From CAZUCD01 sp964618855 (GTDB taxonomy: Bacteria; Sumerlaeota; Sumerlaeia; SLMS01; JANRJK01): a stretch of 8,549 bases of DNA. Location: contig CAZUCD010000154.1 in the NCBI GenBank assembly GCA_964618855.1, positions 1 to 8,549 of the forward strand, in the 5' to 3' direction. The notes under the pieces were generated by a model. It was not told where the DNA came from. It saw only the letters and a list, made by a program, of their open reading frames with translations, and made no database searches. Shown piece by piece: positions 1-8,549 of the stretch. Position 1 is the stretch's first letter. Each line of letters begins with the position of its first letter. Position numbers and translations under genes: made by a program.

Positions 1-664
1 CCGCGATGGCGGTCTTGCCGACGCCGGGCTCGCCGATGAGGACGGGGTTGTTCTTCGTCTTGCGGGAGAGGATGCGGACGACGCGGCGGATCTCCTCGTC
101 GCGCCCGATGACGGGGTCGAGCTTGCCGTCGCGCGCGGCCTTCACGAGGTCGCGCCCATAGCGGTCGAGCGCTTCGTAGGTGGCCTCCGGGTTGGCGGAC
201 TGCACGCGCTGGTTCCCGCGCACGTCGGTGAGCGCGGCGAGGAACTTGTCCGCGGTGATTCCGGCCTCCTTCAGCGCGCGACCGGCTCCGCTGCCGGAGC
301 CCTCCTCGACCAGGGCGAGCATCAGGTGCTCGACCGAGACGTACTCGTCCTTCAGGCGTTTGGCCTGTTTCTCCGCGGCCACGAGGGTCTTGGCCAGCAC
401 GCGCCCCAGGCTGATCTTGCCGGGTTCGATGCCGGGCCCCGAAACGCGGGGTCGGCGGGCAAGTTCACCCTCCACCCGCGAAACGACGGCACCGGGGTCG
501 ATCTCCATCTTCTTGAGCAACCGAGGGACCAGGCCCTCCGGCTGTCCGAGGAGGGCGAGGAGCAGGTGCTCGGACTCGACTTCTGTGTGTCCGAAAGACA
601 CAGCACGGGCTTGCGCGTCGGAGAGGGCCTCCTGAGACTTCTGCGTGAATCGGTTAATGTCCAT
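1..664 (-). CDS. clpB: ATP-dependent disaggregase ClpB, N-terminal part (cut by window edge)
   Basis: ClpB is a hexameric cytoplasmic AAA+ (Hsp100) chaperone that pulls polypeptides out of aggregates together with DnaK. The first 221 codons are present. The protein opens [14 protein letters not shown], typical of ClpB. Two Clp_N repeats follow, with cores [14 protein letters not shown] (26-39) and [15 protein letters not shown] (107-121). Next is the ClpB-type linker [16 protein letters not shown] (158-173), then [14 protein letters not shown] (181-194) and Walker A GEPGVGKT (211-218), at almost the same place as in E. coli ClpB (857 residues). The linker and opening favour ClpB over ClpA or ClpC. 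The rest of the first ATPase domain, the coiled-coil middle domain and the second ATPase domain lie beyond base 1. The ATG at 664 has GAGGAG eight bases upstream (673-678). It lies 161 bp downstream of the propeller gene on the same strand, so it could have its own promoter. Nothing looks broken. Confidence 0.97.
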   Translation of the reverse strand, partial: MDINRFTQKSQEALSDAQARAVSFGHTEVESEHLLLALLGQPEGLVPRLLKKMEIDPGAVVSRVEGELARRPRVSGPGIEPGKISLGRVLAKTLVAAEKQAKRLKDEYVSVEHLMLALVEEGSGSGAGRALKEAGITADKFLAALTDVRGNQRVQSANPEATYEALDRYGRDLVKAARDGKLDPVIGRDEEIRRVVRILSRKTKNNPVLIGEPGVGKTAIA

Positions 665-691
665 TTTTCAAGCTCCTCGACGCGCCGCCAA

Positions 692-706
692 GTATCTTTT
701 CGATAC
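692..706 (-). promoter_or_regulatory. Short inverted repeat in the clpB leader
   Basis: GTATC (692-696) and GATAC (702-706) form a perfect 5-bp inverted repeat around a five-base spacer, 27 bases upstream of the clpB ATG and 13 bases upstream of its ribosome binding site. On the coding strand it reads GTATC-GAAAA-GATAC. It could be a small leader hairpin or half of an operator or promoter element. It does not match the 9-base arms of CIRCE (the HrcA operator), and I see no convincing sigma-32 promoter beside it. Five-base arms arise easily by chance, so the call is tentative. Confidence 0.3.
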
Positions 707-825
707 GCTTTGGACTCCGGCGCAACCTTCCGGGGAGATGAAAGGGCAAGTGGCGGGCCGGGGAGGTCGGCCCCCTCCGACGACTCTGACCCGACTCCTT
801 TGCGCGCACTCCATCCAGCGGGGCT

Positions 826-3525
826 TCAATCCATGAGTTGCCACTCGGCCACGCTGGTTCCCGGAGGTCCATACTCGAGCCACTGGGTCCATTGCCCTGC
901 GACTTCCGTGCGATTCCCCCTCGGGATGCGGGATGGCATCGCAGCAAAACTCGCCGGGGCGATGAAGGAGGACCCGGCAGCAGCGGCTGCAAAGCTGCCC
1001 GCGTTCACGGGAGTATCCGAGTTCCAGGCAAGCCAATAGTCGCCCGCGGTGAGAAGCAGTGACGCCAGTCCGGGGGTACCCGACGGAATGGGGATGCTCA
1101 GGGTGGTTTCTGCGTCAAGAGCGGCAACCGGGGGGGACTCCCATAGGAGCTGTGGCGCATACGGGTCGGCTGAGTAGATAGCCATTCGGATGTTCGCGCC
1201 CGGCTCGTGAATGTGCATGTTGACGGATGTGACACCGGCATCCGCGGGAAGTGTGATGCGCGTCGCGTGGACGGCGTCCTTCGGCGCGGTCGTGATGGTG
1301 TGCAGCCTCGCCGCATCCCCATTGGACGAGCCGTCGCCTCCCACGTGCACCCGCCCCCTCGCCGAGTCCACGACGATGCGGGCGTGGCGCTGGTCTGCGG
1401 GAAGGAGGCCAAGCCTGGCCAGGCGCACGGGCACCGCCGAGCCGGCACCGAGGGCAAATCGAACAAGCCCCCCACGCACTCCGACGTAGCCCTCCTGACG
1501 CGTGGAATCGATCGCCACGGATTCCAGGATGCCGTCGGATGCATCGAGAGCGCCCGAGGCTTCGTAGGTTGGCAGCGCATCTCCCGCGCCGAGGGAGAAC
1601 TTCACGAGGACGGGAACTCCCGCCTGGATTGCAGTCATGTAGCCCAGGCCCGTGGTCGCATCCACCACCAGTCCGGCTGCCCCCGATGTGTGGCCCGCGG
1701 GGAGCGGCGTGGTCCCCAGGAACGTCGGGGGCGTCGGCGAGGGTTCGATGCGATACTTCGAAATCCGGGGCGGTGTTGCCGAGATTTGAGTGTAAAGGTA
1801 CCCCAATCCGTCCGTCGCGATGCCCGACATGGCCGACTCGGGAGCAGTGACGGTCATGGAGCCGATCCGCGCCGGGAGGGCGTCGCCGGCGGGTGCGGTG
1901 AACATCAGAATGCTGCTCGGCGAGTCGATGTCGACGATGTAGAGCACCGAGTTCGCGGCATCGAGGGCCGCGTACCGCAGGCTCAACTCCCCGGAAAGCG
2001 ATGCTCCTTCGCCCAGATAGGTTGCCACTGACGCCGGCGCATTGAGTCGGAACTTGCCGACGAAACCGGCAGTGCCACCGCTGTCGTAGCCGACGTAGGC
2101 GTGCGTCCCTGTCGGGTTCATCACGAGAAAGCCGCTGAGGGAACCGTGTGGATGCGATGTCCTCCCAACAACCACTGGAGGAAGGCCCGCTGCGGAGTCC
2201 GTGGCCTTCACCAGCGCCTGGTTGAATCCGCTGAGCACCAAGAGCACACCGTTTGCCGGATCGAGCGCGAGGCCGTCGAAGTTCTCCGGCAAGAGTCGAA
2301 CCTGGTTCGTGTAGGAGTGAATCGTCGGCCCCGCGGATCCGATCGAAAAGGATGCCTTTCCAATGGCAGCGGGCAGATAATCCGAGGCCACGTCGTTCTC
2401 CAATCCGAAGTGCATGACGCCGTCGACCGAGTCCCCGGAAGCTGAGAGCACTATGGGTGTGCCACCCAGATGATTGGGCAGATTGGTGCTCGATATCCGT
2501 GTGGGCGCGGCCGTCCCGGTGGTCATACCGATCTTGAGGATCTTCCGTGGGGCGGAACTCTCGGTGAAGTAGTAGATGGCGGATTCGGAAGGGTCCACAA
2601 TGGGATGACGTGCATCTCGGTCCGTACCCGTCAAAGTGAGGCTGGCCGTCAACGACGGGGCTGCAGCCCCGGCCCCCGGGTTGAACTTCCGGATCGTGTC
2701 CGTGCCCACCTGAAGGTAAAGGTAACCCGTTGCCGCATCGCGCACGATGCTCCAGATGCGGCCGCTGGTGATGGTGCCCGTCATTGTCGCGGAGGATAGA
2801 CGGGTCATCGCGCCGAGCCCCGCCCCCAAGTCCACCTTCACGAGTTTCCGAACCCCCGTAGCATCGGAGGCGGAGATGAAGGCCAGGTTCGACCCGAAGT
2901 CAAAGCATGCGTGCCGCGTCCCCTGTTCGTCGCTCAGGAGAATCAGAGTCTGGGCGGTTGTGGGCAGACCCTCGGCCGTTCCTGCGTCCATCTTGACGAA
3001 CAATCCGCCACCAAGGCCGCCACTGTCGAAGCCCCAGACGTACAGGGCCAGGCCAGTCGGATCCAACCGCAGTCCTGAAATGAAGGTGAATCCAGTCGAT
3101 GTCAGGGAGGTCGACCCAAGGAGGTACGGATTGTCGTTACCTTGGCCGAGACCAAACATGTAAATCGTCGCTCCGGCCGCCGCCCAACCCACGCCGCGCG
3201 CAGGGTCGAGTTCGATCGCCCAAATCTCGTTGGTGGTCGGCAACTCCAGATGGCCGACCCGAACCGGAGCCGTGCTCCCGGAGGCTATCGCGTGCTTGAT
3301 GATGCGCGGAGAGTCCCAGCCCGTCCCGAAGTAGACGTGACGGTTTACCGAGTCCGTCGCCGAGACGATGAACTGGTTCTCGTTTCCCAGTTCGCCACGA
3401 TGCGTCATCCCTGCGCTGGGATAGGATGTCGACCCGACCGCGGTCACTCCTGCTATGTCAGTATGGGCAGGATTCCAAACCGCGCAGGATGCCGTGAGAA
3501 GGATCGCGAAAAGGGGTCGCTTCAT
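826..3525 (-). CDS. Exported tandem beta-propeller repeat protein with C-terminal beta-sandwich-like region
   Basis: I do not recognise a named gene. The ATG at 3525 is chosen because GAGGT lies five bases upstream (3531-3535) and the product then starts with a signal sequence: K2-R3, then a hydrophobic run through about residue 16. The upstream in-frame ATGs at 3537 and 3654 would bury this signal, and 3537 has no ribosome binding site. The product has 899 residues. Residues about 50-755 are 14 repeats of about 51 residues. Each has a strand of the type 'hydrophobic-D-x(3-4)-G-x-x-Y' (for example GLALDPANGVLLV 418-430), then 'VKF-x-LGAG-x-A-x-P' (for example VKFSLGAGDALP 641-652). The P-equivalent positions are 87, 133, 188, 240, 290, 341, 400, 449, 501, 551, 600, 652, 699 and 753. 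Fourteen such units suggest two seven-bladed propellers. Residues about 755-899 are beta-rich and may be a jelly-roll. No membrane anchor or sorting tail is visible at the C-terminus. Probable role: extracytoplasmic binding or scaffold protein; no catalytic motif seen. It is divergent from the Rhs-like gene. Confidence 0.85.
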   Translation of the reverse strand: MKRPLFAILLTASCAVWNPAHTDIAGVTAVGSTSYPSAGMTHRGELGNENQFIVSATDSVNRHVYFGTGWDSPRIIKHAIASGSTAPVRVGHLELPTTNEIWAIELDPARGVGWAAAGATIYMFGLGQGNDNPYLLGSTSLTSTGFTFISGLRLDPTGLALYVWGFDSGGLGGGLFVKMDAGTAEGLPTTAQTLILLSDEQGTRHACFDFGSNLAFISASDATGVRKLVKVDLGAGLGAMTRLSSATMTGTITSGRIWSIVRDAATGYLYLQVGTDTIRKFNPGAGAAAPSLTASLTLTGTDRDARHPIVDPSESAIYYFTESSAPRKILKIGMTTGTAAPTRISSTNLPNHLGGTPIVLSASGDSVDGVMHFGLENDVASDYLPAAIGKASFSIGSAGPTIHSYTNQVRLLPENFDGLALDPANGVLLVLSGFNQALVKATDSAAGLPPVVVGRTSHPHGSLSGFLVMNPTGTHAYVGYDSGGTAGFVGKFRLNAPASVATYLGEGASLSGELSLRYAALDAANSVLYIVDIDSPSSILMFTAPAGDALPARIGSMTVTAPESAMSGIATDGLGYLYTQISATPPRISKYRIEPSPTPPTFLGTTPLPAGHTSGAAGLVVDATTGLGYMTAIQAGVPVLVKFSLGAGDALPTYEASGALDASDGILESVAIDSTRQEGYVGVRGGLVRFALGAGSAVPVRLARLGLLPADQRHARIVVDSARGRVHVGGDGSSNGDAARLHTITTAPKDAVHATRITLPADAGVTSVNMHIHEPGANIRMAIYSADPYAPQLLWESPPVAALDAETTLSIPIPSGTPGLASLLLTAGDYWLAWNSDTPVNAGSFAAAAAGSSFIAPASFAAMPSRIPRGNRTEVAGQWTQWLEYGPPGTSVAEWQLMD

Positions 3526-3834
3526 CGGAGACCTCATCGAGTGGTGGAAGTTCCATCGTGGCAAGGCGAGGATGAGGCAATGGAAAGCACTCGCAAAAGC
3601 GCTTTCCTGTCCGGATCGGGCCCGTGCACGAAGCGCAAGGCCCGACTCCCCCACCCCTCCCGGGGGGAAGTGCCAACGGGGACTGGTGCGCGGCGCCTTC
3701 GCAATCCTCCGGACTCGGACCTATCCCACCTTCCTGCTCGTGACGGAGAGGCTGGTTGCGTCTTTGAGTCGGATTGAGTAACCTTCCCAACATGCTGTGG
3801 GGGGTTCTGACTGCTGGCTTCGGACGCGTATGAA
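3526..3834. other. Divergent control region between the two exported-protein genes
   Basis: This 309-bp spacer separates start codons of opposite orientation, so it should carry both promoters. It contains the inverted repeat at 3582-3607 and a C-run followed by a G-run near 3650-3666. No box pair close to the sigma-70 consensus stands out. The best plus-strand candidate, TTGCGT (3756-3761), 17 bases, TAACCT (3779-3784), matches only half of each hexamer. I see no small gene with a ribosome binding site and no RNA gene here. Confidence 0.6.
3582..3607. promoter_or_regulatory. Inverted repeat, possible operator or leader hairpin
   Basis: GGAAAGCACT (3582-3591) pairs with AGCGCTTTCC (3598-3607): nine of ten positions are complementary, with one A-C mismatch (3589/3600) and a six-base loop CGCAAA. 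It lies 56 bases upstream of the propeller gene start and 227 bases upstream of the Rhs-like gene start. No T-run follows on either strand, so it is not an obvious intrinsic terminator. An operator for a dimeric regulator, or a 5'-leader hairpin of the propeller transcript, fits better. No regulator gene is visible in the window to pair with it. Confidence 0.45.
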
Positions 3835-5487
3835 ATGCCCATTCCATCTTTCGTTTCGGGACGCCGACAGTCGCATGCGGCCAACCGCTTGGCGCAGCTC
3901 GCGCCCGCATTCCTCGTGTGCGCGTTCCTGCTGGGTACCGCCACCGTCGGCGCGGAGGAGGTCGGGCTCGCGCAATCTGCCGGGCCCTCGCACGAGGTTC
4001 GATGGGAAGCGCCCTCCGTGAATGCCGGCGATCCGGTGAACTTTGTGACCGGCGAGATGTGGATGTCGGAGGTGGATCTTGTGTTGCCGTGGGGACCGAT
4101 GTCGCCGGTGCTGGGACGCGGCTACACCACGCGCGGGTTCAGCGAGGCCATCCGCCCCGGGATGCCCCCTGGAGCAGTCGCCGTGAACGTCCAGCGTGGG
4201 CTGCCGAGCCTGCGCACGTCGCCGGACGGCACCATGCGCTCGAGCCCGCGGGTCCACTCGGAGCCCCAGTGGCTGCTGACGTGCGATGCATACATCTCGA
4301 CGCAGGCGTTGTTCACGGGCAACGGGATGGACAGGGCCCTGGTCGCCAACCTGCCGCGGGGACCGTGGTCAGAGTACTTTGCGAACCTCAGCTATACATT
4401 CACCCCGGGTCCCCATGCGCCCTTTGCGCACGAACCGGGGGCTCCCCCTGTCCTCGTGCAAAAGTACTGGCACGACTCCGCCTCCGAACTGTGGGCGGGG
4501 TTCAAGCAACCCGAGCGGGGTTCGGCGCTGCCGCGGATACCGGCCGGGGGATTCGAGGGATCGTCGGTGCAGTACTCGCTCATCATTCTTGGACTCTGCC
4601 ACGTCTACTTCGACGCGCGGGGCAGGTTCGTCGGAGTCGAGGATGCCGAAGGCAACGGCTACTGCCAGTCTTTCCTCGAAACAAAGCCGGACCAGAGTCT
4701 CGCCCCCGGTGAAACAAAGAACGAGACGCACTGCGTAATGGCGCACACCTCGGGAAACTCCGTCTCGATCATCCACGCCCGCGAAGGAGGGACTTTCCGC
4801 AAGTACTGCGACTTTCCCGCCGATGCGCCGAGGCTGCGCGTGGAATACACCTACGACTCCGAGGACACGGACGCGGACAGGCACCTCGTCCGGGACAAGG
4901 CCTGGCGCCTGCGCCGCGTTTCGCTCTTCAGCCGGGAAGAAGGGGACGCGGAACTCAGGGAGCGCAAGCGCACCGAACTCGACTACCGCACCAATGCCCT
5001 CGACGAAAGCAGGGGGCTGGCCGAGCACCTCGGCTACCTAGTCGTCAACAGCGAGTCGGTCCACAGGTTCGACCCGGCAGGGAGCCAGTCGTTCGTGAAG
5101 TGGATGAGATGGGAATACGACCAGGAGATGGAGCAGGAGTACGGAATGCCCTTCTGCGTGCGTTCCATCGTCTGCGACGAGAAGGGCGCACCCAGCTACG
5201 ACGACGCCTCATTCTCGTACATCGTCCAGCGGTTTCCAGGGCCGGACGGCAACCCGCAGGTTCGGGACTGGAGAAAAGTACTTACGAGGGAGAAGCCGGG
5301 CGATCCCCAGCGATCCGTCTACCTCGTCGACGAAGCGCAGAGGCGGATCCTCTCGCACTACGTGCTCTCAGGCGACTGGACCCCGCCCGCAACCGGGGAC
5401 GTGCTCCCGCCTGCCAACCTCGTGAAGTCGCAGCGGCACTACGAGTACGGCGAATCGGGCAGGGTGGTTCGCGTGCGCAAGGAATAG
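3835..5487 (+). CDS. Exported Rhs/YD-type N-terminal (DUF6531-like) protein lacking YD barrel and toxin
   Basis: The 550-residue product starts with a signal peptide: basic n-region ending near R18, hydrophobic stretch LAPAFLVCAFLLGTATVGA (22-40), probable cleavage after VGA-40. Residues 63-100 match the opening of Rhs-family proteins: NAGDPVNFVTGEMWMSEVDL (63-82), then VLPWGPMSPVLGRGYTTRGF (83-102), compared with the usual GDPVNVATGE, a D-L-x-LPG-like stretch and L-x-R-x-Y. YD-like pieces follow: VYFDARGRFVGVEDAEGN (257-274) and the last residues HYEYGESGRVVRVRKE (535-550). Full Rhs proteins continue for hundreds of residues of YD repeats, a core motif and a variable toxin. This one ends in the first such repeat, and pyrG begins 4 bp later on the other strand. 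The exported part has seven cysteines (150, 255, 277, 300, 325, 441, 447). An in-frame TGA at 3808-3810 limits the start; ATG 3835 has no clear Shine-Dalgarno. It could be a genuine short family or a truncated relic. The intact frame favours the former. Function unknown. Confidence 0.85.
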   Translation: MPIPSFVSGRRQSHAANRLAQLAPAFLVCAFLLGTATVGAEEVGLAQSAGPSHEVRWEAPSVNAGDPVNFVTGEMWMSEVDLVLPWGPMSPVLGRGYTTRGFSEAIRPGMPPGAVAVNVQRGLPSLRTSPDGTMRSSPRVHSEPQWLLTCDAYISTQALFTGNGMDRALVANLPRGPWSEYFANLSYTFTPGPHAPFAHEPGAPPVLVQKYWHDSASELWAGFKQPERGSALPRIPAGGFEGSSVQYSLIILGLCHVYFDARGRFVGVEDAEGNGYCQSFLETKPDQSLAPGETKNETHCVMAHTSGNSVSIIHAREGGTFRKYCDFPADAPRLRVEYTYDSEDTDADRHLVRDKAWRLRRVSLFSREEGDAELRERKRTELDYRTNALDESRGLAEHLGYLVVNSESVHRFDPAGSQSFVKWMRWEYDQEMEQEYGMPFCVRSIVCDEKGAPSYDDASFSYIVQRFPGPDGNPQVRDWRKVLTREKPGDPQRSVYLVDEAQRRILSHYVLSGDWTPPATGDVLPPANLVKSQRHYEYGESGRVVRVRKE

Positions 5488-5491
5488 TCCC

Positions 5492-7444
<1,953 letters not shown>

Positions 7445-8548
7445 ATGACTGCATCGATCAACAGGATCGCCGTGCTCGGGCTCGGCAACGTTGGAACGCT
7501 GGTCGCCACGCTGCTGGCCCAATGCAAGTTCGCCGTGACGGGGTTCGACCTGCGGGGCACCCCGTCGAAGGCCTTCCCGACGGAGGCGCTCGACTCCGGC
7601 AATGCGGCGGCGTTGTCCGCCCGGCTGAAGGACTTCGACGCCGTGATATCCTGCCTGCCATTCAACCTGAACAAGGGCGTCGCCAACGTCGCGCACAAGC
7701 TGGGCATCCACTACTTCGACCTTACGGAGGACGTGGACACGACGAAGCACATCGCCGACCTCGCAGCCACGTCCAAGGGTGCGATGATCCCCCAGTGCGG
7801 CCTGGCTCCCGGGTTCATCGGGATCGTGGCGTCCAGCCTCGCGCGCTCGTTCGACGGCACGCTTCGCAGCATCGAGATGCGCGTCGGCGCTCTCCCCGTG
7901 CATCCGCGCGGAATCCTCGGCTATGCCTTCAACTGGTCCCCGGAGGGTGTCATCAACGAGTACCTGAAGGAGTGCGAGGTCATCCACCACTGGAAGAAGT
8001 CGGGCGTGCCGCCGCTCCAGCACAAGGAGACGCTCGTCATCGACGGCGTGCAGCTCGAGGCGTTCACCACGTCGGGCGGACTCGGCACGATGTGCGACAC
8101 GTTCGAGGGGAAGGTGAAGACGCTCGACTACAAGTCGATCCGCTACCCTGGGCACTGCGACCTGATGAAGTTCTTCCTCGAGGAACTCCACATGGACGAG
8201 CACTTCGACGACGCCGTGCGGATCCTCACGAACGCCAAGCCCCCCGTGGACGAGGACGTCGTGTACATCCACGCGGCCGTCGAGGGCATGGACAAGGGAC
8301 GGATGCTGCGGCGCGAGTATGTGCGGTCGCTCTATCCGATTGAGATCGGCGGGCGCATGTGGACCGCCATCGCATGGACGACCGCGGCCTCGGCCGTCGC
8401 CGTGATCGAGATGGTCCGCTCCGGCGTCCTCCCCGCCAAGGGGTTCGTCCGCCAGGAGGACATCCCGCTGGACAAGTTCCTCGCGACCGAGTGCGGTCGG
8501 CACTACGAGGAGGCCCGCGCGCGGCACATGAGTGAGGTCGAGGTGTAG
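7445..8548 (+). CDS. Saccharopine dehydrogenase family oxidoreductase
   Basis: This 367-residue protein has an N-terminal Rossmann fold with GLGNVG (12-17), the dinucleotide-binding glycine motif. Then come the acidic end of the second strand, V-T-G-F-D (31-35), and the family segments VISCLPFNLNKGVANVA (67-83), HYFDLTED (89-96) and IPQCGLAPGF (115-124). The last resembles the C-G-x-A-P-G turn found in lysine 6-dehydrogenase and saccharopine reductase relatives. The C-terminal part, with TSGGLGTMCDTFEGKV (209-224) and LDYKSIRYPGHC (227-238), fits the family's substrate-binding domain. Members oxidise or reduce amino-acid C-N bonds (saccharopine reductase, lysine 6-dehydrogenase, carboxynorspermidine dehydrogenase); the sequence alone does not tell me which. 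No signal peptide is seen, so it is cytoplasmic. ATG 7445 is chosen for the weak GGA seven bases upstream (7435-7437); ATG 7433, adding MECD, is the alternative. Coding ends one base before the window edge. No lysine or polyamine pathway gene is visible next to it. Confidence 0.9.
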   Translation: MTASINRIAVLGLGNVGTLVATLLAQCKFAVTGFDLRGTPSKAFPTEALDSGNAAALSARLKDFDAVISCLPFNLNKGVANVAHKLGIHYFDLTEDVDTTKHIADLAATSKGAMIPQCGLAPGFIGIVASSLARSFDGTLRSIEMRVGALPVHPRGILGYAFNWSPEGVINEYLKECEVIHHWKKSGVPPLQHKETLVIDGVQLEAFTTSGGLGTMCDTFEGKVKTLDYKSIRYPGHCDLMKFFLEELHMDEHFDDAVRILTNAKPPVDEDVVYIHAAVEGMDKGRMLRREYVRSLYPIEIGGRMWTAIAWTTAASAVAVIEMVRSGVLPAKGFVRQEDIPLDKFLATECGRHYEEARARHMSEVEV

Positions 8549-8549
8549 G

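Noticed and set aside
762..778. GGAGG/CCTCC hairpin after the propeller gene as a terminator
   Set aside because: Only five base pairs with a seven-base loop, and no T-run follows on the minus strand.
326..1039. 237-codon plus-strand open frame across the clpB start and the propeller gene end
   Set aside because: It overlaps two well-supported genes on the other strand and has no family similarity or ribosome binding site that I can see.
1207..2031. 274-codon plus-strand open frame inside the propeller gene
   Set aside because: Antisense to the repeat-coding region; its R/G/H-rich composition is that of a shadow frame.
3526..3654. N-terminal extension of the propeller protein to an ATG at 3654 (43 extra residues)
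   Set aside because: It would place the signal sequence internally. The ATG at 3525 has a well-placed GAGGT five bases upstream, while the upstream choices lack one.
3756..3784. Sigma-70-like promoter TTGCGT-17-TAACCT for the Rhs-like gene
   Set aside because: Each hexamer matches the consensus at only three of six positions, which is expected by chance in a 300-bp region.
3918..4712. 264-codon plus-strand frame within the Rhs-like gene
   Set aside because: A shifted frame of the Rhs-like gene, which has the signal peptide and the GDPV/TGE motif in its own frame.

Overview
This is an 8.5-kb stretch of high-GC bacterial chromosome. It carries two housekeeping genes (clpB, partial, and pyrG), one metabolic dehydrogenase, and between them a divergently transcribed pair of genes for exported proteins that I cannot match to a named gene. 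High GC, long antisense open frames and tight spacing suggest an environmental bacterium with a GC-rich genome. Nothing in the window fixes the phylum. No tRNA, rRNA, CRISPR array, insertion sequence or integrase is visible.

Layout. Positions 1-664 (minus) hold the N-terminal quarter of the disaggregase ClpB, which runs off the left edge just after its first Walker A motif. Upstream of it on the same strand, 826-3525 encodes an 899-residue exported protein. Its body is 14 evenly spaced repeats of about 51 residues, best read as two seven-bladed beta-propellers in tandem, followed by a C-terminal beta-sandwich-like region of about 145 residues. A 309-bp control region (3526-3834) with a good inverted repeat separates it from the divergent gene at 3835-5487 (plus). 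That gene encodes an exported 550-residue protein opening with the GDPV-x(3)-TGE signature of the Rhs/YD-repeat N-terminal domain (DUF6531 type). It stops at what looks like the first YD repeat, with no YD barrel and no toxin tip. Its stop lies 4 bp from the stop of the convergent pyrG (CTP synthase, 5492-7117 minus). After a 327-bp divergent spacer comes a complete saccharopine-dehydrogenase-family gene (7445-8548 plus).

How they fit together. ClpB (protein disaggregation), PyrG (UTP to CTP) and the dehydrogenase are unconnected cytoplasmic functions. The two exported proteins are the accessory part. They share one divergent control region, are both predicted to leave the cytoplasm, and combine a propeller scaffold with an Rhs-type module. 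A joint role at the cell surface is plausible but is inference from arrangement only. This pair is the part of the window most worth following up.
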